In this document: positions 7,819-14,371 of the stretch, piece after piece | How positions within the stretch are numbered: position 1 is the stretch's first letter | Layout: each line of letters begins with the position of its first letter | Assembly: GCA_025357175.1 (NCBI GenBank) | Contig: JANXPS010000210.1 | Span: forward strand, 1-17,968 | DNA: 17,968 bases | Direction: 5' to 3' | From: Deltaproteobacteria bacterium | GTDB lineage: Bacteria > Desulfobacterota > Deferrimicrobia > Deferrimicrobiales > Deferrimicrobiaceae | The notes under the pieces: generated by a model | The model's input: the letters and a program-made list of their open reading frames with translations, nothing else | What the model was told of the DNA's origin: nothing | The model's database searches: none | Translations under genes and position numbers: made by a program

Positions 7819-8779
7819 ACCGCTCGTAGGCCTTGATTATCTCCTGCACGATCGGGTGGCGCACGACGTCTATTTCGGTAAATCGGCAAAAGCGTATTCC
7901 GGGCAATCTGTCGAGGATCTCGATTGCCTCGTTGAGACCGGTAATCCTGCCCGACGGGAGGTCGGTCTGCGTGGTGTCGCCGGTTACGACCGCCCTGGAC
8001 CCGAACCCGATCCGGGTCAGGAACATCTTCATCTGCTCGGAAGTCGTGTTCTGCGCCTCGTCGAGAATGACGAAGGCATCGTTCAGGGTGCGTCCCCGCA
8101 TGAAAGCGAGCGGTGCAACCTCGATCGTACCCCGTTCGATGAGGACGGTGGCCTGCTCGAAATCGAGCATGGTGTAAAGCGCATCGTACAGGGGCCTCAA
8201 GTACGGATTGACCTTCTCGGCCATGTCCCCCGGAAGGAATCCGAGTTTTTCCCCCGCCTCCACCGCCGGCCTGGCTAGAACGATTCGCTTGACCTCCTTA
8301 CGCAGCAGGCAGTTCACGGCCATCGCCATCGCCAGGAATGTCTTGCCGGTTCCAGCGGGGCCGATTCCGAACACGATGTCCTGCGTCCGGATCGCGTCGA
8401 GGTATTGCTTCTGGGCCATGCTCTTGGGGGCGATGAAGACGTTCCGCGCCGACTTGAAGACCACGTCCTTGAAAACATCGAAGACATCGGCATTCCGGTC
8501 GGTGCTTACGATTCGAACCGCGGATGCGACATCGTTCGAAGTGACCGGGATCCCTTTCCTGAGCACGCGATAGAGCCCGGAAAGCACCTTGAGGCCGATT
8601 TCGACCGGAAGCGGGTCGCCGGACAGCGTCACCTGGTTGCCGCAGGCAAGTATTTCCACGCCCACGCTGCGCTCGAGAATTTTGAGATGCTCGTCGTTCC
8701 GTCCGAAAAGGTCGGAAAGGAGGGAGGTATCCTCGAACGTCAGCGACGTCTCGGGAGAAACCACGTTTTTTTTCGCCAT
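7805..8779 (-). CDS. phoH: PhoH-like ATPase (YbeZ family)
   Basis: This is a cytoplasmic P-loop ATPase of the PhoH/YbeZ family, which is linked genetically and physically to YbeY and to RNA metabolism. The 324-residue protein has an N-terminal domain of about 110 residues, then Walker A GPAGTGKT (140-147), the conserved LARPAVEAGEKLGFLPGD stretch (168-185), Walker B VILDEAQN (237-244) and the sensor-like VTGDTTQTDLP (265-275). The ATG start at 8779-8777 lies 15 bp after the DUF4388 gene. The stop lies inside the 7TM-HD gene. Length and motifs are normal, so the family is certain, although the exact biochemical substrate of YbeZ-type PhoH is still debated. Confidence 0.95.
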   Translation of the reverse strand: MAKKNVVSPETSLTFEDTSLLSDLFGRNDEHLKILERSVGVEILACGNQVTLSGDPLPVEIGLKVLSGLYRVLRKGIPVTSNDVASAVRIVSTDRNADVFDVFKDVVFKSARNVFIAPKSMAQKQYLDAIRTQDIVFGIGPAGTGKTFLAMAMAVNCLLRKEVKRIVLARPAVEAGEKLGFLPGDMAEKVNPYLRPLYDALYTMLDFEQATVLIERGTIEVAPLAFMRGRTLNDAFVILDEAQNTTSEQMKMFLTRIGFGSRAVVTGDTTQTDLPSGRITGLNEAIEILDRLPGIRFCRFTEIDVVRHPIVQEIIKAYERYENR

Positions 8780-8794
8780 AGCCGGGGTCCGCCG

Positions 8795-9682
8795 CTAAAA
8801 GAAACCGGCCCAAGAGGAAAAAAGCCAGGCGGAATCGGGAGAGAGCAGCGTCTGGAACACCCATAAGGCGACGAAGAGTCCGCCGGCGAGCCAGATCGCG
8901 GCTCGGAACATGAAAACCCGACGCCTCTGGGCGAGTTCTTCCTTGATGGCGCTTCGGCGGTCGCCCCCCAGAAGCTGGTCGGGGACCGAAACCTCGATGA
9001 TTCCCCGGTCGAGCAGGGCGTGCAGCCCCTTGATCCCCTCGAAAGCGGTGAGGTAGGCGCGACGAAAAACGCGGGTGGGTTCGTCGGAGAAATCGAGCGC
9101 CTTCCAGACGATCCTTTCCTCGGGCGCCAGCGCCGCAGGATCGATCTTGATGCCCTTCTTCCGCGTTACCCGGAAATCGCCGGCCGGAAATTTATCGCGA
9201 TACCGGGGGAATTCGTCGAGAAACTGCATTCCCTCCATCAAGATGACATCGGGGCGCACGGGGTCGCCCATGACGCCCGAAGGATGGAACGCGAAGCCCT
9301 CGAAGCGATATTCCCCGTCCTTGAGGCGGAGAACATCGAAAACGGTTTCCTTCAGCTGCAAATTCAGGAAACGGACCAGCGATTCGCGGGAAACCTTTTC
9401 CTTCTCGATGAGATGTTCGCCAAGTTTCTTGCCCGACTTGACCTGTTCGCTCAGGCCGCGCCGCAGTTCCTCGACCGTAATGACGCCGGCGTCGGTCAGT
9501 ATCCGTCCGAGCATTCCGGATGGATCGCGGCGGTCGGGCTGCACATCGACGATCATTCCGTCGGAAAAATAGAAAAGGACGTCCCGGTCATCCCCCCGGA
9601 TCGCGAGAGAGCCGCTTTTCCCCTGGGAGGATACGAGCTGGAAAATGTCGGGAATGCTGAAATCGGCGATTCGTCCCTGCAC
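8795..9682 (-). CDS. DUF4388-domain protein with a C-terminal membrane anchor
   Basis: The 295-residue protein of unknown function begins with a DUF4388 domain (about residues 1-130: QGRIADFSIPDIFQLVSSQ, then GSLAIR and VLFYFSDGMIVDV). The second half of that part, with LGRILTDAGVITVEELRRGL and LGEHLIEKEKVS, resembles the helical modules at the N-terminus of GspE-type proteins. A region at about 180-235 looks like a small winged-helix-type module (LAPEERIVWKALDF...LHALLDRGIIEV), and a single TM helix follows at about 258-279. DUF4388 occurs in many deltaproteobacterial regulators, often with receiver or PatA-type partners; no receiver domain is seen here. The start is GTG at 9682 with GAGAGG 6 nt upstream, and the gene begins 3 bp after the TPR gene. 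The orientation suggests a cytoplasmic domain tethered to the inner membrane. Confidence 0.8.
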   Translation of the reverse strand: MQGRIADFSIPDIFQLVSSQGKSGSLAIRGDDRDVLFYFSDGMIVDVQPDRRDPSGMLGRILTDAGVITVEELRRGLSEQVKSGKKLGEHLIEKEKVSRESLVRFLNLQLKETVFDVLRLKDGEYRFEGFAFHPSGVMGDPVRPDVILMEGMQFLDEFPRYRDKFPAGDFRVTRKKGIKIDPAALAPEERIVWKALDFSDEPTRVFRRAYLTAFEGIKGLHALLDRGIIEVSVPDQLLGGDRRSAIKEELAQRRRVFMFRAAIWLAGGLFVALWVFQTLLSPDSAWLFSSWAGFF

Positions 9683-9685
9683 GAC

Positions 9686-11581
9686 TCACCTCTCCCCGAC
9701 GATGTTGAAGCGGCGCTGGAAGGAGGAAAACGAGCGCAATCCCCACATTGCGCCCAGGATCCAGAGGACGATGGATGTCGAGATGAAAAAGACGAGGACG
9801 GATTTCTGAAGGGCGTAAACGATCGGGTTTCCTTCGGACGCGATGCCGAGAGAGGTCGTGACCCCTGCGAGCGAGGCCGCGAGCACCAGTCCGTAGATGA
9901 AACAACTGATGTCTTTTCCGGCCCAGAGCGCCCCGGCGCCGGGCACGAAAACGGAGGAGAACCGGACGAATCGACGATGGTGAACGATGACCTGAACACG
10001 ACGGTCCCGTTCCTCCCCGGCACGAATGCCGCCGCCGATCTGGGCGCGGCACGGCGTGCAGATGTCCGAGGTTTCGCGGCTCGCGATGATCATCGCGGTG
10101 CTCCCGCAAACCCGGCAGGTACAGTTTACCCAGAGCTTTTGCGAGGCGGCTTTCCAGACCATGGACCATATATAGGCCATGCCGAGGAAGAACAGGGCGC
10201 CGAAAGGCGACATCGGATGGAAGAACTTGTTGAAGACCTCTCCCTTTTTCGCGTCGCGGATCATCTCCTCGGCGCTGCGAACGAGCGCGATCCAGATTTC
10301 GCCGACAGGCATGCCGGATGCGATCCATTCGCCCTGTTCGAATTCCGATGGACGGAATCCGAACGGCTGAAGGTTCTGCACGCCGGCCCAGGCATCAGCC
10401 TGGATCGAACTCGCGCCTTCGAGATTGAAGGTCTGCAGGTATATCTGGTAGGCGTTCCAGAGCGCCGGACCGTCGTCGGGACGTTTTTTCCGCGCCATCT
10501 CGAAGTCGGCGAGAGCTTCTTTCATCCTGCCCTGCTGCGCCTTGGCGATCCCCCGATTGTTCAAGACCTCGGGGAGACCTTTCCCCGTTTCGAGAATTTC
10601 GCTGAAGCGACGCTCGGCCGCACCGGGCCGGCCGGATTGCATGTCGAGTCTCGCTCTCGCGAAATCGAGCATCCAGGCAACGTCGGAGGAAAAGACGGGA
10701 GCGCCCTCCTCGGGCATGGAAAGCGGGATGTACCCTTCTCCCCCGAGCCAGCCCCCCTTACGGGTGTTGCCGCCGATCTGGTCGAAGGAATAGAGCACGC
10801 CGCCGCCTATGACGATTGCGGCCATCATCATGACGGAAACCGTCATGATGACCAGTTCGCCGCGATTGAGATAGACGGTCGATACGGCCAGCCAGATGCA
10901 GGCCGCGACAGCCAGGCCGAAACCGAAAAAAACCGGAAGGAAGAAGACCAGGAATGCCGCGAACGGCGCAAGGTATTCGCGAAAGGGAATCTTGAGGACG
11001 CGCTTCAGATCGGCCTCGAGCGAAGGGCGTCCCCGAAGGAAAAGAGAGGTCGAGGCCCAGCATGAAAACCAGCAGGCCATGGCCACCAGATAGGACACGA
11101 GCCATGCCCCGTATCCCATGAGCGCGGGACCGAAACGACGAACCGCGCCGGAGATGCCGGAAAAATCCCGCACCGCTTCGGCCATCCGGAAGTGGACCAT
11201 GTCCTCCTTGAACAGCCACGCCCACAAGGGGACCGAAAGCGGAGCGACCTCGCTGAGACAGCGCAGGCTTTCCGTTTCCTGCGGCGACCGGCCCTCCTTG
11301 CGAAATTTAAGGAAAACCCTCTCGGGGATGGCGTTGATCGAAAGAATGGCCCGGGCGTGCATCTTCTTCCCGAGCAGCCTGACCTCGGCCTTCAACTTTT
11401 CTTCGTTGCCCGGTTTCGACGCCTCGACGACGCGGTCGGCCTGGAGGCGGATATCCTCGGTGTATCCCGCAAAGGTTTCGGACGGGAGATCGGTTTTAGC
11501 AAAAGCGGGAGCGGCGTAGCACCCGATCGAGAGGAGGATGAGGACAAATCGTGTCGCGAAATTGTATGAGCGGGGTATCAT
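9686..11581 (-). CDS. Polytopic membrane protein with TPR and zinc-ribbon segments, function unknown
   Basis: I do not recognise a named family. The ~631-residue protein starts with a signal-peptide-like segment ending APAFA (about residues 14-28). After it come a predicted soluble part (30-150), three to four TM helices (about 158-180, 205-235, 243-266), a soluble region with TPR-like helices (about 303-370: FARARLDMQSGRPGAAERRF, LNNRGIAKAQQGRMKEALADFEMA), another TM (459-478), and a four-cysteine zinc-ribbon-like segment (C490-x2-C493 and C509-x2-C512, with C488 beside it). Two more TM helices follow near 558-580 and 590-612. Residue numbers include one codon upstream of the chosen start. 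I chose the ATG at 11581-11579 over the TTG directly before it. It is the first gene of the long minus-strand operon and lies 3 bp before the DUF4388 gene, suggesting the two products act together at the membrane. Confidence 0.75.
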   Translation of the reverse strand: MIPRSYNFATRFVLILLSIGCYAAPAFAKTDLPSETFAGYTEDIRLQADRVVEASKPGNEEKLKAEVRLLGKKMHARAILSINAIPERVFLKFRKEGRSPQETESLRCLSEVAPLSVPLWAWLFKEDMVHFRMAEAVRDFSGISGAVRRFGPALMGYGAWLVSYLVAMACWFSCWASTSLFLRGRPSLEADLKRVLKIPFREYLAPFAAFLVFFLPVFFGFGLAVAACIWLAVSTVYLNRGELVIMTVSVMMMAAIVIGGGVLYSFDQIGGNTRKGGWLGGEGYIPLSMPEEGAPVFSSDVAWMLDFARARLDMQSGRPGAAERRFSEILETGKGLPEVLNNRGIAKAQQGRMKEALADFEMARKKRPDDGPALWNAYQIYLQTFNLEGASSIQADAWAGVQNLQPFGFRPSEFEQGEWIASGMPVGEIWIALVRSAEEMIRDAKKGEVFNKFFHPMSPFGALFFLGMAYIWSMVWKAASQKLWVNCTCRVCGSTAMIIASRETSDICTPCRAQIGGGIRAGEERDRRVQVIVHHRRFVRFSSVFVPGAGALWAGKDISCFIYGLVLAASLAGVTTSLGIASEGNPIVYALQKSVLVFFISTSIVLWILGAMWGLRSFSSFQRRFNIVGER

Positions 11582-11618
11582 CAAGAAGATGTTACCACCA
11601 TTTCAAGGAAATCAACCC

Positions 11619-12392
11619 ATGCAGGAATTCGATGATCTCGTTGCAATCATGGCCCGTCTCCGCGCCGAAAACGGCTGCGAGTGGGACCGGATCCAGACCC
11701 ACGAATCGTTGCGCCAATACCTCCTGGAGGAAAGCCACGAAGTCGTGGAGGCGATCACCCACGGTCAACCCGAAGAGCTGTGCGAAGAATTGGGGGACCT
11801 GGTGCTGCAGGTCCTTTTCCACGCCCGGATCGCCGAGGAGGCCGGCCAGTTCGACATATCGGATGTGCTGCGATCGATTTCCGAAAAAATGATCCGCCGC
11901 CATCCGCACGTCTTCGGGGATGCCGTTGCGGAAACGCCGGAAGCGGTAGCCACGCAGTGGGAGCACATCAAGAAGACGGTGGAAAACCGGACTCACGATT
12001 CCCTGATCGACGGTATCCCCGGGGGATTCCCTTCCCTGCTTCGAGCGGCCAAGGTCTCAAGAAAAATCGCCCGGGCGGGTTTCGACTGGACAAGCAGGGA
12101 ACACGTCATGGAAAAAGTCGATGAGGAAATCGACGAACTGAAGTCGGCGATTACCGAAGAGAATCCTTCAGCCATCGAACACGAACTGGGCGATGTGTTT
12201 CTCGCACTGGTTAATCTTGCAAGATTTCTCGACATTCAGCCCGAAACGGCGGTCATGAAAGCGAACAGCCGGTTCGAGCTTCGATTCCGAACATTGGAAA
12301 AATTGGCTATTAAATCGGGTATATCCATCGAATCCGCCGACATGGAAACCCTCGATCGACTGTGGGTGGAGTCGAAGAAGCAGGTCGGGTAG
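11619..12392 (+). CDS. mazG: Nucleoside triphosphate pyrophosphohydrolase MazG
   Basis: MazG hydrolyses (d)NTPs to the monophosphates and pyrophosphate, removing surplus or damaged nucleotides and, in E. coli, lowering ppGpp under stress. The 257-residue protein is close to the 263 of E. coli MazG and has two MazG repeats. The N-terminal one shows IMARLRAENGCEWDR, then EESHEVVEAI and EELGDLVLQVLFHARIAEE, then RRHPHVFGD. The C-terminal one shows VDEEIDELKSAI and EHELGDVFLALVNLARFL, so both EExxE/ExxD-type metal-binding sets are present. I chose the ATG at 11619 because AAGGAA ends 8 nt before it; the in-frame ATG at 11589 and further upstream starts lack a good site. The gene is divergent from the TPR gene with a 37-bp gap, so its promoter must lie within the 5' end of that gene. 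Confidence 0.95.
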   Translation: MQEFDDLVAIMARLRAENGCEWDRIQTHESLRQYLLEESHEVVEAITHGQPEELCEELGDLVLQVLFHARIAEEAGQFDISDVLRSISEKMIRRHPHVFGDAVAETPEAVATQWEHIKKTVENRTHDSLIDGIPGGFPSLLRAAKVSRKIARAGFDWTSREHVMEKVDEEIDELKSAITEENPSAIEHELGDVFLALVNLARFLDIQPETAVMKANSRFELRFRTLEKLAIKSGISIESADMETLDRLWVESKKQVG

Positions 12393-12405
12393 CCTTCCCC
12401 TGACT

Positions 12406-12451
12406 TTCTCCACACCACCTGTGGACAGGTTGTGGAATGCTTTGTGGACAA
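12406..12451. promoter_or_regulatory. Cluster of DnaA-box-like 9-mers after mazG
   Basis: Four 9-mers resembling TTATCCACA occur within 46 bp: TTCTCCACA on plus at 12406-12414, and on minus CTGTCCACA (12420-12428), CATTCCACA (12431-12439) and TTGTCCACA (12443-12451). The last differs from the consensus at one base and the first two at one or two; the third is weak. The cluster lies in the mazG-rpsT gap, about 100 bp before the rpsT promoter. It could be a DnaA regulatory or titration site; nothing else here suggests a replication origin. Confidence 0.35.
12413..12434 (+). repeat. Inverted repeat (dyad) just after mazG
   Basis: CACCACCTG (12413-12421) and CAGGTTGTG (12426-12434) can pair over 9 positions with one C-T mismatch, around a TGGA loop. 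It starts 21 bp after the mazG stop, where a terminator would be expected, but no run of T follows. It overlaps two of the DnaA-box-like 9-mers, so it could equally be a protein-binding dyad. Confidence 0.45.
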
Positions 12452-12550
12452 TCGGAATCCCCCACGCAATCTGAGCAGGTTGAGCAAATTGCCTCTATTT
12501 TGGGCACTCACTCCAGGTCGCCCTACCATCGCGAAAAGGCTTAAAAACCT

Positions 12551-12579
12551 TTGACATGGAGCCTGGGATAGGGTTTAAT
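12551..12579 (+). promoter_or_regulatory. Sigma-70-type promoter for rpsT
   Basis: TTGACA (12551-12556) is a perfect -35 box. Exactly 17 bp later comes TTTAAT (12574-12579), which matches TATAAT at five of six positions. Transcription would begin near 12586, leaving a leader of about 37 nt before the rpsT start. This is the strongest promoter-like sequence I found, as expected for a ribosomal protein gene. Confidence 0.8.
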
Positions 12580-12622
12580 TGGATGTTCAACGCAAACTTT
12601 CTATCGTTTCGGGAGGCTCGAA

Positions 12623-12898
12623 TTGGCTAAGAGGTTGAAATCCGGCATCAAGCGTCACAAACAGAGTCTCAAGCGGCGTATCCGGAATCGCCACGTCCGC
12701 TCCACCGTCAAAAGCTCGGTCAAGGTCTTTCGCTCCGCGATCACCGAAAACAACGTCGAAACGGCAACGGTTGCCCTGACCGCCGCTTCCTCCGAGTTGG
12801 CTCGCGCGGCCAAAAAAGGCGTCCTGCACCGCAAGACCGCTTCCCGCAAGATCGGCCGTCTTGCCAAGGCTCTCCACAAGGCAGCCACCAGCAAGTAG
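12623..12898 (+). CDS. rpsT: 30S ribosomal protein S20
   Basis: S20 is a primary 16S rRNA-binding protein of the small subunit. The 91-residue, strongly basic protein has the usual S20 layout: a long first helix (KSGIKRHKQSLKRRIRNRHVRSTVKSSVK) and a C-terminal helical pair ending GVLHRKTASRKIGRLAKALHKA. The start is TTG at 12623-12625, with GGGAGG 6 nt upstream at 12611-12616. E. coli rpsT also starts with UUG, a feature tied to its translational autoregulation, so a similar control is plausible here. The gene has its own promoter and is convergent with holA, whose stop lies 30 bp away. No clear intrinsic terminator is visible in that gap. Confidence 0.97.
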   Translation: MAKRLKSGIKRHKQSLKRRIRNRHVRSTVKSSVKVFRSAITENNVETATVALTAASSELARAAKKGVLHRKTASRKIGRLAKALHKAATSK

Positions 12899-12928
12899 TC
12901 CGTTTCTGGCGAGAAATGCCGGCTGAAT

Positions 12929-13825
12929 CTACGAGAGCAATTTCAGCAGACGTATCTCGACAAACTGCTCGGGGGAGAGTTCGCTCTCCCCCTTTAACCC
13001 TCGATCGATCTCGCCAAGAGCCTCGATCAATTTCGAGGCCCAGGCGGAAGTCAAGCTTCCGCCCGAAGCCCTGACCTTCCAGGAAATCGCCCCCAGCAAC
13101 TTGTAATATTCGTCCCTGTCCGCCTCCTTCGAAAACCGCCTGAACATCGTGATGACCTGTTCCCGGTTCCGGGCGATGATCGCTTCGGCGAACTTGAACG
13201 GATCCATCTCGTAGCCGCCCGCGACGCAGGCTTCACGTATTTCTTTTTCCCCGATCTCTCTCCCGGCCTCGAATGTCGCGACCAGTTTTCCGATTTCTTC
13301 CCTGAACCGCGGAAAATCGGCGCCGATCCAGCGCGCGAGGAACGTCGCCGCTTTCGGCGAAATGGTCCGTCCTGAATCGCGGATCAGGACGCCTGCGAAG
13401 CCGGCCATGACGGATTCGACCTGCATCGGGCCGAGTTCGACCTTTTTCACGAACTTGAGGCCGGATATGGCATCTTTCTTCGAACATGGGACGAATAGAA
13501 TGACCTGGGGGGACGGTTCCTTCAGATAAGCCGCGATTTCGTCGCGGGCCGCCTTTTTGAGATCAGCCAGGTCCGGAAGCAGAAACAAGCGGGGGCTCGC
13601 AAAAAAAGACGGGGTTCGCCATGTGAATGTTGCCGATTCGCGCTCGAGGTCGAGAGGCGTGAGGTGCGTCAGTTCGGCCGTCCGTCCGTCCTGCTTCAGC
13701 CTGGACATCCACAGATCGGCGAGCATCTCGGTGAGGCCTGCACCGATGCCGGTGACGACGAATGCCGCAGGCGGATCTCCCGAGAGAAACGGACGGAAAA
13801 CAGGCCCTGCCGTGGAATCGGTCAC
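12929..13825 (-). CDS. holA: DNA polymerase III subunit delta
   Basis: Delta is the clamp-loader subunit that opens the beta sliding clamp during replication. The 298-residue protein has the size and order of HolA: a divergent N-terminal AAA+-like region without a working P-loop (as is normal for delta), a middle part with SPQVILFVPCSKKD and the SPKAATFLARWIGADFPRFR segment, and a C-terminal helical collar (FAEAIIARNREQVITMFRRF...YYKLLGAISWKVR...LSPEQFVEIRLLKLL). The N-terminus is more divergent than in most HolA proteins (FVVTGIGAGLTEMLADL). I chose the GTG at 13825-13823, which overlaps the lptE stop as GTGA; longer readings run into lptE. The leuS-lptE-holA order supports the call. Confidence 0.9.
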   Translation of the reverse strand: MTDSTAGPVFRPFLSGDPPAAFVVTGIGAGLTEMLADLWMSRLKQDGRTAELTHLTPLDLERESATFTWRTPSFFASPRLFLLPDLADLKKAARDEIAAYLKEPSPQVILFVPCSKKDAISGLKFVKKVELGPMQVESVMAGFAGVLIRDSGRTISPKAATFLARWIGADFPRFREEIGKLVATFEAGREIGEKEIREACVAGGYEMDPFKFAEAIIARNREQVITMFRRFSKEADRDEYYKLLGAISWKVRASGGSLTSAWASKLIEALGEIDRGLKGESELSPEQFVEIRLLKLLS

Positions 13826-14367
13826 ATGACCATCCGAAGCGTCTGGCCGAGACGGCGCGCAAGTCTGCGGCAAGCCTCCTCGAGCGCCATTCGCCGGTTT
13901 GATTCGGTGTATTGGAAATTGGGCCCGGAAAAATAGACCGCTCCTTCCGAGATCGACTCTTCCTTGAGTAGAAGCCGGCCGTGGGCCGTCTCGACGACAC
14001 GGATATCGACGGATAGCGAGAGCTGGTGTTCTAGCGCGAATCCGTCGGCCGCGTGCGTCGTGACGGTTTCGGTGATCTGCCTGACCTTGCCGGCGACCAG
14101 GTAATCGGCCCCGGCCCTTTCGAAGGTTCCGCGAAAGCCGTTCCTCCGAATCTCTTCACGGACGCGGGTAGCGATCAGGATTCCGGTTTCGGGATCGAAC
14201 GTCTGGTTCTCGAACGCTTCGAGGTCGATCCGGAGCTGCGGGTCGGTGAAACGGCCGCCATGCACGGTTTGCAGGCGATAGCCGCATCCGGAAACGTGCA
14301 ACGCAAGGATAAACGAAAACAACAAACGGTATCCGGCCCGGAGGCCTTTGGAGGATTCCCGATTCAT
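13822..14367 (-). CDS. lptE: LPS-assembly lipoprotein LptE
   Basis: LptE is an outer-membrane lipoprotein that sits inside the LptD barrel and helps insert lipopolysaccharide. The 181-residue protein has a lipoprotein signal peptide: basic N-terminus, hydrophobic core LLFSFILALH and lipobox VSGC, with the acylated cysteine at residue 28. The mature part starts GYRLQTVHGGRF, the CGYxL start common to the family, followed by alternating strands and a C-terminal basic helix (RRMALEEACRRLARRLGQTL). The ATG at 14367 lies 4 bp after leuS. Its maturation would need the Lnt and LolCD proteins encoded in the other operon of this window. The family is divergent in sequence, so synteny between leuS and holA carries part of the weight. 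Confidence 0.88.
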   Translation of the reverse strand: MNRESSKGLRAGYRLLFSFILALHVSGCGYRLQTVHGGRFTDPQLRIDLEAFENQTFDPETGILIATRVREEIRRNGFRGTFERAGADYLVAGKVRQITETVTTHAADGFALEHQLSLSVDIRVVETAHGRLLLKEESISEGAVYFSGPNFQYTESNRRMALEEACRRLARRLGQTLRMVM

Positions 14368-14371
14368 GCCG

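Noticed and set aside
9020..11065. A 681-codon open frame on the plus strand, antisense to the TPR and DUF4388 genes
   Set aside because: It covers two genes with good protein features on the other strand, has no recognisable domain, and is the kind of long antisense frame that GC-rich codon use produces.
11585..11612. Possible minus-strand promoter for the TPR gene (TTGATT, 15 bp, TAACAT)
   Set aside because: The spacing is short and the boxes weak, and it would imply a leaderless transcript; not enough to call.
11538..11618. Upstream starts for mazG (11538 or 11589)
   Set aside because: They add 10-27 residues with no MazG similarity and lack a good ribosome binding site, while 11619 has AAGGAA at 8 nt.
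12472..12486. TGAGCA repeated with a 9-bp period (12472 and 12481), possible iterons
   Set aside because: There are only two copies of six bases, which is easily chance.
12393..12622. Chromosomal replication origin in the mazG-rpsT gap
   Set aside because: Apart from the DnaA-box-like cluster there is no dnaA/dnaN neighbour, no long AT-rich unwinding region, and no change in gene direction expected at an origin.
12922..12947. Inverted repeat GCTGAA...TTCAGC between rpsT and holA, considered as a bidirectional terminator
   Set aside because: The stem is only 6 bp with a 14-nt loop, lies partly in holA, and no T-run follows on either strand.
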